Source: Spirosoma arboris
Lineage (GTDB): Bacteria; Bacteroidota; Bacteroidia; Cytophagales; Spirosomataceae
Length of the DNA stretch: 64,000 nucleotides
Direction: 5' to 3'
Assembly (NCBI RefSeq): GCF_009754945.1
Contig: NZ_WPIN01000003.1
Coordinates: 62,001 to 126,000, forward strand
Shown here: positions 9,585 through 18,521 of the stretch, in pieces
Numbering within the stretch: the stretch's first letter is position 1
Layout: every line of letters starts with the position of its first letter
Translations under genes and position numbers: made by a program
Notes under the pieces: model-generated
Database searches by the model: none
What the model was told of the DNA's origin: nothing
Seen by the model: only the letters and a program-made list of their open reading frames with translations

Positions 9585-9636
9585 AAAGCCTCGTAGTCAT
9601 AATCCGAATAGTATCAGATTATGACTACGAGGCTTT
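9585..9636 (-). terminator. 20-bp-stem hairpin after the DUF937 gene
   Basis: Perfect 20-nt arms (9585-9604 and 9617-9636) surround a 12-nt loop. The arms begin with AAAGCCTCG and end with CGAGGCTTT, so the hairpin is flanked by A and T runs and could terminate in both directions. It lies 33 bases past the DUF937 stop. Confidence 0.75.
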
Positions 9637-9668
9637 CTACGTGAGGTAGTTATACCTCGATCTATACC

Positions 9669-10211
9669 TTATTTTCCGAATAGACCACCCAGCATACCGC
9701 CAAGACCGCCACCACTACCGCCACCCTGCGTAGCCACTCGAAGCAAATCATTCATATCCAATTTACCATCTGCCATTGCCGAACCAGCCATGCCCATCCA
9801 GTCAACACCATGCTGACCAGTAGCAGCACCTAAAATACTATTACCATCAACAGACGAATCGTTCGGGTCCGATGCTTTGTTCATCAACTTACTCAGCACG
9901 ATTGGCACTAGTGTGCTCGCCACTGACATAGCGACCTGGGGCGAAATACCTAATTTCTCCATCAGATTCTGCTCAACATGCCCCTGCACATCCTGCGTTA
10001 CTGGGTTTTGGTGCACATTTCCACCACCATTAACAACCATACCCAGCAAGTTACCCAGACCACCGCCCTGCGCTTGTTGCCCCAGTCCACTCAGGATACT
10101 GCTGGCCACTGTTTGCATAACACTGTCGTTTTGGCTATTCGGAATAGCTGGGTTGTTAATAACGGCCTGACCTGCCTGTTGCTGAACCAGATTCATCAAT
10201 GTTTCTAACAT
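9669..10211 (-). CDS. DUF937 (YidB-like) domain protein
   Basis: A 180-residue protein with the DUF937 pattern: an N-terminal MLETLMNLVQQQAGQAV, a Gly-rich middle (GLGQQAQGGGLGNLLGMV), then LGISPQVAMSVASTLVPIVLSKL, and a C-terminal Gly tail ending LGGMLGGLFGK. No signal peptide is visible. Proteins of this group have no assigned biochemical role. The gene is divergent from the NuiA-like gene; the 123-base gap must hold promoters for both. A long hairpin terminator follows. Confidence 0.85.
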   Translation of the reverse strand: MLETLMNLVQQQAGQAVINNPAIPNSQNDSVMQTVASSILSGLGQQAQGGGLGNLLGMVVNGGGNVHQNPVTQDVQGHVEQNLMEKLGISPQVAMSVASTLVPIVLSKLMNKASDPNDSSVDGNSILGAATGQHGVDWMGMAGSAMADGKLDMNDLLRVATQGGGSGGGLGGMLGGLFGK

Positions 10212-10334
10212 GATTCGTTTGTTTAAACTGTTAAACGGAATAGGTTTAGTTATACCCCGCGTTAAAATTAGATAGATTCTAATGGATACTTCAACCTGAA
10301 TCGGTTAATTTGTCTCGAATCTATTTTCACGCTT

Positions 10335-10775
10335 ATGACGAACGAAGAGTCTAAAAGTAGCGAGCCTATTTCAGAAAATAAATTGTTTACCGAACAGGCG
10401 AAACCATTACTTACTGATTTACTTTATCCCAGCGAGTCCGACGAACCGATTGAAACAATAACCTGCTATTTAAAACAAGCTGAACCACTTACAGTCAGTC
10501 AAATTAAAGATTGGCAAATGCTACCCCCATCTATTTATGTCGAAGAAATTTCGGAGGCCGATTTTTGGGAACCAGTTATCACAGAACAGGACTGGTATGG
10601 CGATGAGGAGAAAGCACGTACGTCCAAATTTCAGCAATTGAACAAATTGGTCGTAGATGAATTAACCGTTCGGCAAGTGTTTCGAGTGGGTGAGTCGGAA
10701 ATGGATGTGTATCTGCTTGGGTGCCAGAAAGATGGTGAACGGGCAGGTCTTAAGACAAAGATTGTGCAGACATAA
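10335..10775 (+). CDS. NuiA-type nuclease inhibitor family protein
   Basis: A 146-residue acidic cytoplasmic protein. It resembles Anabaena NuiA, the inhibitor of the non-specific nuclease NucA: LLYPSESDEPIE, then TEQDWYGDEEKARTSKFQQL, then VFRVGESEMDVYLLG and a C-terminal AGLKTKIVQT all follow that family's order and spacing. Family members bind the active site of DNA/RNA non-specific endonucleases and protect the producing cell. No such nuclease is encoded nearby, so the partner, if any, is elsewhere. A large imperfect hairpin follows the stop and lies between this gene and the convergent rplT. Confidence 0.8.
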   Translation: MTNEESKSSEPISENKLFTEQAKPLLTDLLYPSESDEPIETITCYLKQAEPLTVSQIKDWQMLPPSIYVEEISEADFWEPVITEQDWYGDEEKARTSKFQQLNKLVVDELTVRQVFRVGESEMDVYLLGCQKDGERAGLKTKIVQT

Positions 10776-10791
10776 GTAGGTTAGTAATAGA

Positions 10792-10853
10792 AGCGAGGAG
10801 TGCATACCAGGAGACAAATTGGCCGTGGCCACTCCTACTACACACTCCTCGCT
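10792..10853. terminator. Inverted repeat between convergent nuiA-like gene and rplT
   Basis: Perfect 11-nt arms AGCGAGGAGTG (10792-10802) and CACTCCTCGCT (10843-10853) with a 40-base loop. It lies between the two stop codons and could end both transcripts, although no strong T run follows. Confidence 0.5.
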
Positions 10854-10873
10854 CTTATTACTGTATTCTCTGT

Positions 10874-11218
10874 TTACTTCACTTGCTCCACAACGGCTGA
10901 AAATGCTTCCGGGTGGTTCATGGCCAGATCGGCCAATACTTTACGGTTGAGTTCGATGCCTGATTTATTCAGGGCACCCATCAGGGCTGAGTACGACAAC
11001 CCGTGAATACGGGCACCAGCATTGATCCGCTGAATCCATAGCGAACGAAAGTTGCGCTTCTTGGCTTTGCGGTCGCGGTAGGCGTAACCCAAGCCTTTTT
11101 CGACAGCGTTTTTAGCAACTGTCCAAACATTTTTACGCCGACCGAAATAACCTTTGGCCAGCTTCATTACTTTTTTCCGACGCGCCCGTGAGGCAACGTG
11201 ATTGACGGAACGTGGCAT
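10874..11218 (-). CDS. rplT: 50S ribosomal protein L20
   Basis: 114 residues, the usual length. It begins [30 protein letters not shown] and contains [23 protein letters not shown], the signature of L20, which binds 23S rRNA early in large-subunit assembly and often represses its own operon. It follows rpmI by 181 bases that contain a heptamer tandem repeat. Confidence 0.98.
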   Translation of the reverse strand: MPRSVNHVASRARRKKVMKLAKGYFGRRKNVWTVAKNAVEKGLGYAYRDRKAKKRNFRSLWIQRINAGARIHGLSYSALMGALNKSGIELNRKVLADLAMNHPEAFSAVVEQVK

Positions 11219-11307
11219 TGTATGTTAGTTGTTTTTTGACGACAGGCGGATAGATAATATAGAGTGTAGAATGAATAGTGAAGAATAAGTTAAAACTTAA
11301 CCTGACT

Positions 11308-11336
11308 ATCATTCATCATTCATCATTCATCATTCT
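11308..11336. repeat. AATGATG heptamer tandem repeat between rpmI and rplT
   Basis: About four copies of a 7-nt unit (CATCATT on the plus strand, AATGATG on the minus strand). The same unit recurs at 27644-27675 inside a coding region. Confidence 0.8.
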
Positions 11337-11399
11337 CTTGTAAGGCCCGGCATCGGGTGAAACGTGAAACCAGGACGCAACCGCGCCCTTTTTTGTCCC

Positions 11400-11594
11400 T
11401 TAGATGTTCAGCAACGCTTTAATGCGACGCTCATCAGGGGCAGCAACCGTCGTATCATGCACTAAATTGCGCTTCTGCTTGGTTGTTTTTTTCGTCAGAA
11501 TATGACTGTGGAAGGCATGCTTCCGCTTGATTTTTCCGGTGCCGGTCAGCTTGAAACGCTTCTTGGCCGCCGAATTGGTTTTTACTTTTGGCAT
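11400..11594 (-). CDS. rpmI: 50S ribosomal protein L35
   Basis: 64 residues starting [24 protein letters not shown], with the L35 signature and a basic [19 protein letters not shown] segment. The ATG at 11594 is chosen; the frame reaches upstream to 11657, but that extension is not seen in L35 proteins. It sits in the conserved thrS-infC-rpmI-rplT order, with long gaps on both sides that hold repeats. Confidence 0.97.
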   Translation of the reverse strand: MPKVKTNSAAKKRFKLTGTGKIKRKHAFHSHILTKKTTKQKRNLVHDTTVAAPDERRIKALLNI

Positions 11595-11736
11595 TGCAGT
11601 AACCCGCTTGTATGGAAAATAAAGTAAACAGGGCGCAAAGATACGAAAAAATGTCAATCGTAATTAATCTATCCCGAATAATCCACCAACGCCACCACAA
11701 CACACGCAATAATCAGGCTGTTCAGGTCAATAAATA

Positions 11737-11783
11737 AAAGCCTTAAGTAGGTCAATCCATTGGACCAACCTACTTAAGGCTTT
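11737..11783. repeat. 16-bp-stem hairpin between infC and rpmI
   Basis: Perfect arms of 16 nt (11737-11752 and 11768-11783; they begin AAAGCCTTAAG and end CTTAAGGCTTT). The 15-base loop contains a second small stem TCCA/TGGA. The downstream T run would make it a terminator or a processing site within the ribosomal-protein block. Confidence 0.75.
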
Positions 11784-11842
11784 CTATTAAATGATATTAA
11801 TTCTCCTTTTCAGGTCAGAAAATCGCGATCAACGCAACTGCA

Positions 11843-12400
11843 TTATTTTTTAGCAGCTACCACTTTAGGAGATAGAAACATACTCATGCGTTTGCCTTCG
11901 AGCTTGGGTTCGGATTCAATCTTGCCGTAATCTTCTAGTCCTTTAGAAAAACGCTCCAGTAATTGAAAACCGCGATCTTTAAACACAATAGCCCGGCCTA
12001 CGAATTGAACGTAGGCTTTTACTTTAGCTCCTTCTTTCAGGAAGTTAATGGCGTGTTTAAGCTTGAACTCAAAGTCATGGTCGTCGGTATTAGGACCGAA
12101 TCGAATTTCTTTGATAACGACTTTTGTCGCATTCGCCTTGATTTCTTTCTGCTTTTTCTTTTGTTCGTATTTGAACTTGGAGTAGTCCACAATACGACAA
12201 ACAGGCGGCACGGCGTTGGGCGATACCTCAACCAGGTCGAGGTTTTGCGCTTTGGCCATCGCCTGCGCTTTATTTATGTCGTAGATTCCCTGCTCTACAT
12301 TTTCACCGACCACCCGAACTTCGCGGGCAAGTATGCGTTCATTGACTTTGTAGGGTTCTTCAACCACGCGACGGGGTGGTCTGCGCTGGGGTAATGCCAT
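11843..12400 (-). CDS. infC: Translation initiation factor IF-3
   Basis: 185 residues. An N-terminal domain with [23 protein letters not shown] is joined by a basic linker ([12 protein letters not shown]) to the C-terminal domain with [31 protein letters not shown]. It binds the 30S subunit and checks initiator tRNA pairing. The ATG at 12400 is used in place of the rare AUU start found in enterobacteria. It is followed by rpmI and preceded by thrS, each separated by a long hairpin. Confidence 0.97.
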   Translation of the reverse strand: MALPQRRPPRRVVEEPYKVNERILAREVRVVGENVEQGIYDINKAQAMAKAQNLDLVEVSPNAVPPVCRIVDYSKFKYEQKKKQKEIKANATKVVIKEIRFGPNTDDHDFEFKLKHAINFLKEGAKVKAYVQFVGRAIVFKDRGFQLLERFSKGLEDYGKIESEPKLEGKRMSMFLSPKVVAAKK

Positions 12401-12537
12401 AGATTGTGTTTAGGGTAACTAATTTGTTTGAAACTGACTTTTATAGTGTTTGGTCAAAAGTCGCTTGGATAACGTAATGATTCCTAAAAAGTTCGGGAAA
12501 CTATTGAAAATACAGATGCTAAGCAAGTAACAATGCT

Positions 12538-12598
12538 GTTTCAGGTTTAAAGTTTTATGTTCAGCGCAAAGTGACATGAAACTTTAAACCTGAAACAA
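12538..12598. repeat. 19-bp-stem hairpin between thrS and infC
   Basis: Perfect 19-nt arms (12538-12556 and 12580-12598), starting TGTTTCAGG and ending CCTGAAACA. Beyond a single mismatch the stem continues with ATGT/ACAT. It begins only 3 bases after the thrS stop. Confidence 0.8.
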
Positions 12599-12601
12599 AT
12601 A

Positions 12602-14545
12602 CTACAGTTTAACTTCTGCCTGAAACGTCTTTACAAACTCATCTATACTCATGCTCCCCAGATCACCCTGGCCTTTTCGTCGGACAGACACTTTGCCATC
12701 GGCAGCTTCTTTCTCTCCAACAATAAGCATATAGGGTACTTTGTTGACTTCGGCATCGCGAATTTTACGGCCAATTTTTTCGTCGCGAAGATCAACGAAA
12801 CCACGAATATCCTGTTCTTGTAAACTAAAATACAGGTCGTTAGCGTAATCTTCGTACTTCTCAGAAATGGGCAGAATAGCAATTTGATCAGGTGAGAGCC
12901 AGAGCGGGAAATTACCACCCGAATTCTCGATCAAAATTGCAATAAATCGCTCCATTGACCCAAAAGGCGCCCGGTGAATCATAACCGGACGGTGTTTCTG
13001 GTTATCAGCACCGATGTATTCCAGTTCGAACCGATTCGGCAGGTTATAATCGACCTGAATCGTACCCAGCTGCCACTTTCGCCCAAGCGCATCGCGCACC
13101 ATAAAATCGAGTTTAGGGCCATAAAAGGCCGCTTCTCCCAATTCGGTTACGGTCGGAAGTCCTTTCTCAGCCGCGGCTTCAATAATAGCTGATTCAGCTT
13201 TCTCCCACAGATCGTCCGAGCCAATGTATTTTGTGTTGTTTTCGGGATCACGAAGGGAAATCTGGGCGCTATAATCCGAGAAACCCAGCGATTTGAAGAC
13301 ATACAATACCAGATCGATCACTTTCATGAACTCTTCTTTCACCTGGTCGGGGCGACAGAAAATGTGCGCATCATCTTGCGTGAAGCCTCGCACACGTGTC
13401 AACCCGTGCAACTCGCCCGACTGCTCATAACGATATACAGTACCAAATTCAGCCAGCCGCAATGGAAGGTCACGGTAAGAACGAGGTTTGGTTTTATAAA
13501 TCTCGCAATGGTGCGGACAGTTCATGGGTTTCAGCAAGAACTCCTCATTCGGATCAGGAGTTTTGATCGGCTGGAACGAATCTTCTCCGTATTTCTCCCA
13601 GTGACCCGAGGTTACGTACAATTGCTTGCTACCAATATGGGGCGTTACAACTTGTAAATAGCCTGCCCGCGATTGCGCTTTCCGCAGAAAATTTTCCAGC
13701 CGTTCACGCAACATAGTGCCTTTAGGCAACCATAACGGAAGCCCCGCTCCTACTTTTTCCGAAAACGCAAACAGTTCCAGCTCTTTACCCAACTTGCGAT
13801 GGTCACGTTTTTTAGCTTCCTCCAGCAAGTACAGGTAATCGTCGAGTTCTTTCTGTTTCGGATACGTAACCGCGTAAATCCGGGTCAATTGCTTATTTTT
13901 CTCGTTGCCGCGCCAATAAGCTCCAGCCACGTTCATCAGTTTAGCTGCTTTAATAAAGCCCGTATTGGGGATGTGTGGCCCCCGACACAAATCGGTAAAA
14001 TCGCCCTGTGTATAGAACGTAATCGATCCGTCCTCCAATCCTTCGAGCAGGTCGAGCTTGTAAGGGTCTCCTTTTTCTTCAAAGTAAGCAATGGCATCGG
14101 CCTTGCTCATGGGCTTGCGAATGTACTGCTGTTTCTGGCGGGCCAATTCCAGCATTTTGTCTTCTACCTTCTTGAAGTCTTCCTGCGAAAATGGCTTTCC
14201 ACCAAAGTCAACATCATAGTAAAATCCGGTTTCGATCGCTGGCCCAATTCCGAACTTTGTGCCCGGATATAGTGCTTCAAGCGCTTCGGCCAATAAGTGC
14301 GCCGATGAGTGCCAGAAGGTTGCTTTCCCCTCAGCATCATTCCACGTCAGCAGTTGAACGTTTGCATCCTGATCAATAGGGCGTGTAGCATCCTGCACTA
14401 CACCGTTTACTTTGGCCGCCAATACATTACGGGCTAGCCCTTCGCTAATTTGAGTGGCAATATCCAACCCAGTGCTTCCTTTGGGATACTGCCGAACGCT
14501 ACCGTCGGGTAGCGTCACGCGGATTTGTTCGTCCTGCGCAATCAT
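12602..14545 (-). CDS. thrS: Threonine-tRNA ligase
   Basis: 647 residues, full length. The domains in order are: TGS ([23 protein letters not shown]), the HxxxH editing/SAD domain ([13 protein letters not shown] and [12 protein letters not shown]), the class II catalytic core with the zinc-site motif [12 protein letters not shown] and [10 protein letters not shown], motif 3 [12 protein letters not shown], and the anticodon-binding domain with [26 protein letters not shown]. It attaches threonine to its tRNA in the cytoplasm. It heads the thrS-infC-rpmI-rplT order. Confidence 0.98.
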   Translation of the reverse strand: MIAQDEQIRVTLPDGSVRQYPKGSTGLDIATQISEGLARNVLAAKVNGVVQDATRPIDQDANVQLLTWNDAEGKATFWHSSAHLLAEALEALYPGTKFGIGPAIETGFYYDVDFGGKPFSQEDFKKVEDKMLELARQKQQYIRKPMSKADAIAYFEEKGDPYKLDLLEGLEDGSITFYTQGDFTDLCRGPHIPNTGFIKAAKLMNVAGAYWRGNEKNKQLTRIYAVTYPKQKELDDYLYLLEEAKKRDHRKLGKELELFAFSEKVGAGLPLWLPKGTMLRERLENFLRKAQSRAGYLQVVTPHIGSKQLYVTSGHWEKYGEDSFQPIKTPDPNEEFLLKPMNCPHHCEIYKTKPRSYRDLPLRLAEFGTVYRYEQSGELHGLTRVRGFTQDDAHIFCRPDQVKEEFMKVIDLVLYVFKSLGFSDYSAQISLRDPENNTKYIGSDDLWEKAESAIIEAAAEKGLPTVTELGEAAFYGPKLDFMVRDALGRKWQLGTIQVDYNLPNRFELEYIGADNQKHRPVMIHRAPFGSMERFIAILIENSGGNFPLWLSPDQIAILPISEKYEDYANDLYFSLQEQDIRGFVDLRDEKIGRKIRDAEVNKVPYMLIVGEKEAADGKVSVRRKGQGDLGSMSIDEFVKTFQAEVKL

Positions 14546-14619
14546 ACTTTACACTAATTTATTTGTGGGCACCCGCAGCTTACCTACAACTGTAAGCCAC
14601 TTATTTTGTATTGAGTAAA

Positions 14620-14697
14620 GTAGTGTAGTGGGTGAAATAGGTAATTGGTGGTTAACCTATTCCACTTACTACACACACTACACCTACTACACTAATT
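14620..14697. repeat. Degenerate GTAGTGTA-type repeat cluster
   Basis: The segment is built from imperfect 7-8-nt units of the TAGTGTAG type on one side and TACTACAC on the other, forming an imperfect hairpin around AATAGGTAATTGG...AACCTATT. It lies between the TPR lipoprotein stop and the thrS start and touches the last codon of the former. Confidence 0.55.
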
Positions 14698-15999
14698 CTG
14701 TCCTATCGGTTTCACGGTTCGTTTGAGCGAATCGCTGGCGTTGGTTGTCACCCTTGACTTCGGCTGAATGGTCGAAATATGAACACGGGTTGTATCGAGT
14801 ACCGCCCGGCTTCGCGTTGGTGTCAACGGTTTAGCTACCGTATCAGGCAAAAATAAGGAGTTATACGAACTTTGCGCATATTGTCGTCGCTGAGATCGCC
14901 ACAATCCAGCAACAGCCTGTTGATCTGTTGCGTTCAGCTGGGCTGCTTTTGTATAGGCTGTAATAGCCAACTCGTATTGCCCCATTTGTTCATGACAATA
15001 ACCGATGTATGTATCAATACGCGGAAACTGAGGTCGAAGTTGCAGAACATGCTGGTAATTAGCCAAAGCAGAATAATAATTCCGATATTTCTGATTAATC
15101 AGGCCCATCTGAAAATACACCTGATAGTAATTGGGCTGCATCTTTACCGTCTGCTGATAATAAATCATGGCGCTATCGAGTTTCCCCTCAGTGTGGTAAA
15201 TCATTCCCCGCCCATAATACAGTTTAGCATTATCAGGAAAATAGTGAAGGGCCTGTTCATTATAGACAAGGGCAGAATTCAGATCACCCAGTGTTCGGTA
15301 TATGGAGGCTAATTGATTATATGTTTCCATATAACGGGGTTTTAGCCGCAAAGACTGCTCATACAGTACAAGTGCTTGTGCTGTATCGCCCTGGCGAGCA
15401 GCCATGAGTCCGTTGAAAAAATAAGCTTCTCCATCGTAAGGGGCCATTTGCAGTGCTTTTGCTACATAAAGCTTTGCCTTATCGAACTGATTTTGCTGTT
15501 GAAGTAAATCCCCTTGCAAGGTATATAACTCGGGGGTATCGACACCCAAAATTTCAGCCCTTTGAGCGTTTTGAAGCGCTTTTTCAGGCTGCTGCAATGC
15601 TCGAAGGATCTGAGCACGGGTTAAGTAAAATGAACCAATATTGTCATTCCGATTAATAGCTTCGTCTATATCGGCCAAGGCATCACTCACGCGCCCCATG
15701 GTGAGCAGAATAACTGCCCGTTTGGCATAGGCCGACGAGGACGACGACTGATTGATCGATTGCGTCAGTGCACGCAAGGCACCTTCCGCCCGGCTACTAT
15801 CTCCCAACTTAGGGAAGTCTGGGATGTGCGCCGTCTGCCGATTATCATCACTACAGGCGACGAGAAGGGTGATTATAAAGAGCGAAAGAGTGAATGAGCG
15901 AATGAACGAAAACCACCTATAGGCACGCACTTCAGCACTTCGGCGGCCCGGTCTTTCACTCATTCGCTCATTCACTCTTTCGCTCTTTATACTCTTCAT
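14692..15999 (-). CDS. TPR-repeat lipoprotein
   Basis: 435 residues if started at ATG 15999, which overlaps the stop of the upstream methyltransferase gene as ATGA and suggests coupling. The N-terminus then carries a long basic lead before the hydrophobic stretch FTLSLFIITLLVAC, whose Cys near residue 49 is the lipidation site. A GTG at 15930 would give a compact 24-residue signal (VRAYRWFSFIRS...). The mature part holds at least eight tetratricopeptide repeats (for example AYFFNGLMAARQGDTAQALVL and QVYFQMGLINQKYRNYYSAL), a protein-protein interaction scaffold exported and anchored in a membrane. A 32-bp perfect inverted repeat covers the 5' coding region. The specific partner is unknown. Confidence 0.85.
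   Translation of the reverse strand: MKSIKSERVNERMSERPGRRSAEVRAYRWFSFIRSFTLSLFIITLLVACSDDNRQTAHIPDFPKLGDSSRAEGALRALTQSINQSSSSSAYAKRAVILLTMGRVSDALADIDEAINRNDNIGSFYLTRAQILRALQQPEKALQNAQRAEILGVDTPELYTLQGDLLQQQNQFDKAKLYVAKALQMAPYDGEAYFFNGLMAARQGDTAQALVLYEQSLRLKPRYMETYNQLASIYRTLGDLNSALVYNEQALHYFPDNAKLYYGRGMIYHTEGKLDSAMIYYQQTVKMQPNYYQVYFQMGLINQKYRNYYSALANYQHVLQLRPQFPRIDTYIGYCHEQMGQYELAITAYTKAAQLNATDQQAVAGLWRSQRRQYAQSSYNSLFLPDTVAKPLTPTRSRAVLDTTRVHISTIQPKSRVTTNASDSLKRTVKPIGQN
15874..15991. repeat. 32-bp perfect inverted repeat inside the lipoprotein 5' end
   Basis: Arms 15874-15905 and 15960-15991 are exact reverse complements around a 54-base loop. Each arm is made of imperfect GAATGAGC/GAAAGAGT octamers. 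Both arms are read as protein: one gives KSERVNERM, the other FIRSFTLSLFI of the signal peptide. Confidence 0.9.
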
Positions 16000-16892
16000 A
16001 CGGATGCGAACCGATAAAATACACCCAAAGGTAATCGTTTATTAGCCTGGTCAGCAACGGCTAATTCACCCCATTCCGGGTTGGGTACACGACCGAATAG
16101 CGGTTGCATCAGGTTGTCCAGGATAAGGGATGAGAACCCAAGTGAATAGAGATTGATGATAAAGAAAAAATCGGATCGGTCGAGCAGATCGGCGCAGGAT
16201 TTTAGCAAATCGTTGAGCTGTTCTTCGAGCACCCATTTTTCTCCATCGGGTCCACGACCATAAGCAGGCGGGTCAAGAATAATACCATTGTACTGATTAC
16301 CACGCCGAACTTCTCTACGAACGAACTTCACCGCGTCTTCAACCACCCAACGGATATTATCTAACTCGCTGTGATCCATGTTTTCGCGCGCCCAGCTAAT
16401 AACAGGTTTTACCGCATCGACATGGGTTACGTCAGCCCCGGCCTGACGGGCCGCCAGCGAAGCTCCGCCCGTATAGGCAAACAAATTCAATACTTTAGGC
16501 CGAGCGACATGGGCTTTTAGGCCGTTTACTTTCTCATGGATATACGCCCAGTTGTCTGCCTGCTCAGGAAACAGCCCTACGTGCTTAAAGGTAGTTAGCG
16601 CCAGTTTAAACTTTAGATTCAGCCCAGCTTGCCGAAATGTAACATACCAGGGGTCCCGCATATCGGGCGTAGTTTGCCAATCTCCCCGTTCCGGAGACTG
16701 ACGATCACGGCGAAAAATGGCATGAGCACGACGTTCCCAATCCTGATCAGACAATGATTTATCCCAGATGGCTTGTGGTTCGGGGCGGGATAAAATGAAC
16801 TCACCGAATCGTTCGAGTTTCTGAAAATTACCCGAGTCGATCAGTTCGTATTCAGTCCAGGGTTTGGGCGTAATTAATTGGATGTTTGACAT
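15996..16892 (-). CDS. Class I SAM-dependent methyltransferase, RlmI/rRNA-type
   Basis: 298 residues. The Rossmann domain has VLNLFAYTGGASLAARQAGA (motif I), THVDAVKPVISWARENM (acidic motif II), EDAVKFVRREVRRG and the catalytic-type motif IILDPPAYGRG, all typical of 23S rRNA m5C/m2G methyltransferases of the RlmI/RlmK group. It lacks the PUA domain of RlmI; the N-terminal ~110 residues are a distinct lead with WERRAHAIFRRDRQ. The exact target base is not known. Its stop overlaps the start of the TPR lipoprotein by 4 bases. Confidence 0.85.
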   Translation of the reverse strand: MSNIQLITPKPWTEYELIDSGNFQKLERFGEFILSRPEPQAIWDKSLSDQDWERRAHAIFRRDRQSPERGDWQTTPDMRDPWYVTFRQAGLNLKFKLALTTFKHVGLFPEQADNWAYIHEKVNGLKAHVARPKVLNLFAYTGGASLAARQAGADVTHVDAVKPVISWARENMDHSELDNIRWVVEDAVKFVRREVRRGNQYNGIILDPPAYGRGPDGEKWVLEEQLNDLLKSCADLLDRSDFFFIINLYSLGFSSLILDNLMQPLFGRVPNPEWGELAVADQANKRLPLGVFYRFASV

Positions 16893-17000
16893 ATATCATT
16901 TTCAGTAAATCGTCGAGTAAGTGGATTAAGTGTAGTAGTCTGACGACTTCAAGCAAATAGATTGCACTACAGACCAAACTTATTTCACGCACTCCACGAT

Positions 17001-17423
17001 TTACATTGCACTCGTAGACTGGCCCATTTTTAAGATCAATTCAAATTCATCTGGCCGAACGGGCATGACCGACAAACGAGATTGTCGGATGAGGCTAAGA
17101 TTTGCCAGGAGTGGTTCGGCTTTTATCTGAGCAAGCGAAACAATTTTTTCTAAAGGCATTACCGGCTCTAACTCCACGACTACCCAGCGCAAATCGTCTG
17201 GTACAGTTGGATCTGGATACGCTTCCCGCGCCACTTTAGCCAAGCCAACAACGCCAATATTTGTTACACTATGATAAAACAATACATGATCGTCCAGTTG
17301 CATGGCTTTTAGGTTGTTGCGCGCCTGGTAGTTGCGAACACCATCCCAAACAGCACGACCTTGTTCAATAAAATGATGCCACCCGTATACGTCAGGTTCG
17401 GACTTAACAAGCCAGTAGTTCAT
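17001..17423 (-). CDS. EVE domain protein
   Basis: 140 residues beginning MNYWLVKSEPDVYGW, with WDGVRNYQARNNLKAMQLDDHVLFYHS and VGLAKVAREAYPDPT: the EVE fold related to PUA and YTH domains that bind modified nucleobases in RNA or DNA. The length equals the whole domain, as in bacterial homologues of human THYN1. Upstream, a large hairpin (17432-17509) fills the gap to the DinB gene. Confidence 0.93.
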   Translation of the reverse strand: MNYWLVKSEPDVYGWHHFIEQGRAVWDGVRNYQARNNLKAMQLDDHVLFYHSVTNIGVVGLAKVAREAYPDPTVPDDLRWVVVELEPVMPLEKIVSLAQIKAEPLLANLSLIRQSRLSVMPVRPDEFELILKMGQSTSAM

Positions 17424-17431
17424 GAGAATGT

Positions 17432-17509
17432 AGTGCAGTGAGTGTATTAAGTGCAGTAGGTATACTAAGCTTAGGATATACCTACTGCACTTAATACACT
17501 CACTGCACT
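17432..17509. repeat. 33-bp perfect inverted repeat between EVE and DinB genes
   Basis: Arms 17432-17464 and 17477-17509 are exact reverse complements; the 12-base loop itself contains CTAAG/CTTAG, so the fold is almost unbroken over about 40 bp. The arms contain repeated GTGCAGT units. Confidence 0.9.
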
Positions 17510-17523
17510 TACTCTACTAACGA

Positions 17524-18099
17524 TCAATAATAATCGTCGTGTTCCTGGCCACTACCAAAAGGGGAGCCAAATTCATCAATATCATCATCTGCAAAACGCG
17601 AGCCTGTTCCTTTAAAGCTCAGTGCTTTACGTAGAATCATGATCTGGCCTGTGTGGTACATATCATGGTTGATGATACCATGCAACATGTCGTAGTAGGT
17701 ATAGTCACGACCAGGAACAATATCTTCCAGAAACTCATCATCATCTCGCTTGTCGAGTTCATTAATAAGTTCTTCCTGACTCAGGCTCAATTCCATTTCG
17801 AGGGCCTCCCACTCAAAATCATCAATTTTATCGGGCAGTGCACCAAAATTTTTGTCAGGCGTAGTAATATCAAACGTCTCGTCGCCCTGCATCTTTTTGA
17901 CACAGAATATTCGCCAGCTAGTCATGTGAAAGACGAGTTCGGCAATGCTGTGCGTATTAGGAGCAATCCGTTTCCCTGCCATATCGGGCGTAACGCCCCG
18001 TAATACATCAACTACCGATGGGCCATGCCAGGCTTCCTCACCTTCGTACGTTGTGTTTAGTAGGTCAATGATGCGGATCAGTTCGTCGTTTGGTACCAT
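17524..18099 (-). CDS. DinB-like metal-binding protein
   Basis: 191 residues. Two His-bearing helices typical of the DinB/YfiT four-helix bundle are visible: SIAELVFHMTSWR and LHGIINHDMYHTGQIMILRKAL, giving the HxxxH-type metal site. The C-terminus is acidic and Gly-rich (SGQEHDDYY). Family members bind Zn or Ni and some are thiol transferases; the substrate here is unknown. It is preceded by a 422-base gap. Confidence 0.85.
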   Translation of the reverse strand: MVPNDELIRIIDLLNTTYEGEEAWHGPSVVDVLRGVTPDMAGKRIAPNTHSIAELVFHMTSWRIFCVKKMQGDETFDITTPDKNFGALPDKIDDFEWEALEMELSLSQEELINELDKRDDDEFLEDIVPGRDYTYYDMLHGIINHDMYHTGQIMILRKALSFKGTGSRFADDDIDEFGSPFGSGQEHDDYY

Positions 18100-18521
18100 A
18101 GTTCAATGAATGGTTGAGTTAGTAAATGCTATAGACAGTAACTATATAAGCTACCTATCCTGGCAAATAGGGTCTCTACCCTGAAATCAATTCGTTGGTT
18201 ATAAAATCTGTTAGTTAGCTATGTTCAGTTTAGTTGTCTGGTTTCTACGACTTTACGTTAGTTGTAACCCAGTTCCACCATGTTGTTAACAAGCAAGGGG
18301 TAGTTTCTGAACGCTCCAACAAAGGTAGCCAATATTGATGTCCTTCGAAAACAAACAAGCTAAACACATGATTAACGTCGGCCCTATAGCCTCAGTAATC
18401 GTATAACTAGCAACCAAAAATAGAGTGGCATGTTTTGTGTACGCAACTAATCAGCATTTTTTGTTGATACAAAGTGACGAAACAAAAAAAGTAAAGACTC
18501 AAGGGAAGATGAAATAGATTT
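18100..18521. other. Intergenic region between divergent DinB and Wzi genes
   Basis: 422 bases with no convincing reading frame, tRNA or repeat. It must hold promoters for both divergent genes. A minus-strand TACCTTTG at 18320-18327 fits TAnnTTTG but would give the DinB gene a leader of over 200 bases. Confidence 0.5.

Noticed and set aside
11308..11336. Insertion sequence ends or attachment sites
   Set aside because: The heptamer repeats have no transposase, target duplication or integrase nearby.
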